The notes under the pieces are model-generated. The model ran no database searches and was not told the DNA's origin. It saw only the letters and a program-made list of their open reading frames with translations. A DNA stretch of 64,000 nucleotides, from contig JADKAW010000006.1 of the NCBI GenBank assembly GCA_016719055.1, forward strand, positions 62,001 to 126,000, written 5' to 3'. Source of the DNA: Candidatus Rhodoferax mariagerensis (lineage in GTDB: Bacteria > Pseudomonadota > Gammaproteobacteria > Burkholderiales > Burkholderiaceae_C). The position numbers and the translations under genes were made by a program. Below, piece by piece: positions 63,280 through 64,000 of the stretch (positions are counted from its first letter, which is position 1; each line of letters begins with the position of its first letter).

Positions 63280-64000
63280 GTGGCTACCCTTGATTTAGAC
63301 AACGTGGTCAAACGCTTTGACCAGACCACCATCCTGCACGGCATCAGCCTGAATGTGCGTGACGGCGAGTTCGTGGTGTTTGTCGGGCCCTCGGGCTGCG
63401 GCAAATCCACCCTGCTGCGGGTGATTGCCGGGCTGGAGTCACCCACGGGCGGCGATATCCGCATCGACGGACAGGTGGTCAACCAGGTGTCGGCGGCCCA
63501 CCGGGGTTGTGCCATGGTGTTTCAGTCGTATGCGCTGTACCCGCACATGACGGTGTTTGACAACATGGCCTTCGGGCTGGAAAACCTGGGCGAGGCGAAA
63601 GCGTCGATTGCGAGCAAGGTCAACGCTGCCGCCAGCTTGCTGCGCTTGGGCGAACTGCTGCAGCGCAAACCGACGCAGCTCTCGGGCGGTCAGCGCCAGC
63701 GAGTGGCCATTGGCCGGGCCATTGTGCGCAACCCCAAGCTGTTTTTGTTTGACGAGCCCCTCTCCAATCTGGATGCTGAACTGCGGGTGTCGATGCGCTC
63801 GGAAATCCGTGACCTGCACGCGCGCCTGAAGGCCACCATGATTTACGTCACCCATGACCAGGTCGAAGCCATGACCATGGCCGACAAGATTGTGGTGTTG
63901 CGCGCCGGGAAAATCGAGCAGGTGGGGGCGCCGCTGGAGCTCTACAACCGACCGGCCAATACCTTTGTGGCGGGTTTTATTGGCAGCCCACGCATGAACT
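63280..64000 (+). CDS. Sugar ABC transporter ATPase (UgpC/MsmK type), 3' end outside window
   Basis: Partial gene of which 240 codons are visible. GTG 63280 follows GAAGGA. Walker [20 protein letters not shown]-loop [21 protein letters not shown], signature [16 protein letters not shown], Walker [18 protein letters not shown] and H-loop [15 protein letters not shown] are complete; the regulatory OB-fold domain expected in CUT1 ATPases lies beyond the edge (last residues FIGSPRMN). It powers the two permeases before it. Confidence 0.93.
   Translation, partial: MATLDLDNVVKRFDQTTILHGISLNVRDGEFVVFVGPSGCGKSTLLRVIAGLESPTGGDIRIDGQVVNQVSAAHRGCAMVFQSYALYPHMTVFDNMAFGLENLGEAKASIASKVNAAASLLRLGELLQRKPTQLSGGQRQRVAIGRAIVRNPKLFLFDEPLSNLDAELRVSMRSEIRDLHARLKATMIYVTHDQVEAMTMADKIVVLRAGKIEQVGAPLELYNRPANTFVAGFIGSPRMN

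Overview
The window reads as chromosomal DNA of a betaproteobacterium of the family Comamonadaceae, close to Rhodoferax or Polaromonas. This rests on the look of the housekeeping proteins (for example a GlnRS with an extended N-terminal insertion), high-GC codon use, and at least a dozen copies of a short interspersed repeat (core like GCCTCTAGCCC..TAAGCG..AGCTA) that I associate with this family. No rRNA, tRNA or CRISPR was seen.

Layout. 1-3.4 kb: glnS (cut by the window edge) and a molybdenum cofactor operon moaA-mobA-moeA. 3.5-7.0 kb: a lipoprotein and divergently transcribed membrane (hppA) and soluble (ppa) pyrophosphatases. 7.3-11.3 kb: an FAH-family enzyme, a secreted DUF1566 protein, a DsbC/G-like thiol lipoprotein coupled to rarA. 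11.5-15.4 kb: branched-chain amino acid ABC transporter livHMGF without a binding protein. 15.4-16.4 kb: an unusual zinc ribbon-DUF2628-pilin-like protein. 16.5-22.6 kb: purine catabolism (8-oxoguanine/guanine deaminase-like amidohydrolase, Crp/Fnr regulator, xanthine dehydrogenase xdhAB, both subunits frameshifted).

22.7-34.5 kb is an accessory region: two PEP-CTERM/DUF1566 paralogues sharing a duplicated leader with a C tract of different length, a ParDE-like toxin-antitoxin pair, a four-gene transposon with several frameshifts, an AAA-ATPase/PD-(D/E)XK (DUF1703) gene, a PIN-like remnant, and a divergent second membrane pyrophosphatase followed by an unrecognised gene. At 34.8-39.6 kb a BMP-type (nucleoside-like) ABC transporter follows, so the accessory region may separate parts of one purine uptake and degradation locus.

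39.8-51.9 kb is a zinc regulon: znuA-znuB-znuC plus a His-rich small membrane protein on the minus strand, two tandem Zur-box-like palindromes, then zur, a MacB/LolD-type ABC pair, a small Cys/His-rich secreted protein and DUF3299. The operon is split by a 5-kb cassette (sigma-54 activator of AcoR type, aldehyde dehydrogenase, DUF779) edged by miniature repeats and by a decayed second copy of the permease tail plus the Cys/His-rich gene. 52.2-53.1 kb holds an AEC-family transporter.

53.1-64 kb is a sugar-acid utilisation cluster: LacI-type regulator with a perfect palindromic operator, IlvD/Edd dehydratase, HpcH/HpaI aldolase, Gfo/Idh oxidoreductase (frameshifted), SDR, a CE15-like esterase and a CUT1-type sugar ABC transporter whose ATPase is cut by the window end. 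Together these suggest import and non-phosphorylative breakdown of a hemicellulose-derived sugar or uronate. Several frameshifts sit at homopolymers, so some may be sequence errors rather than real decay.
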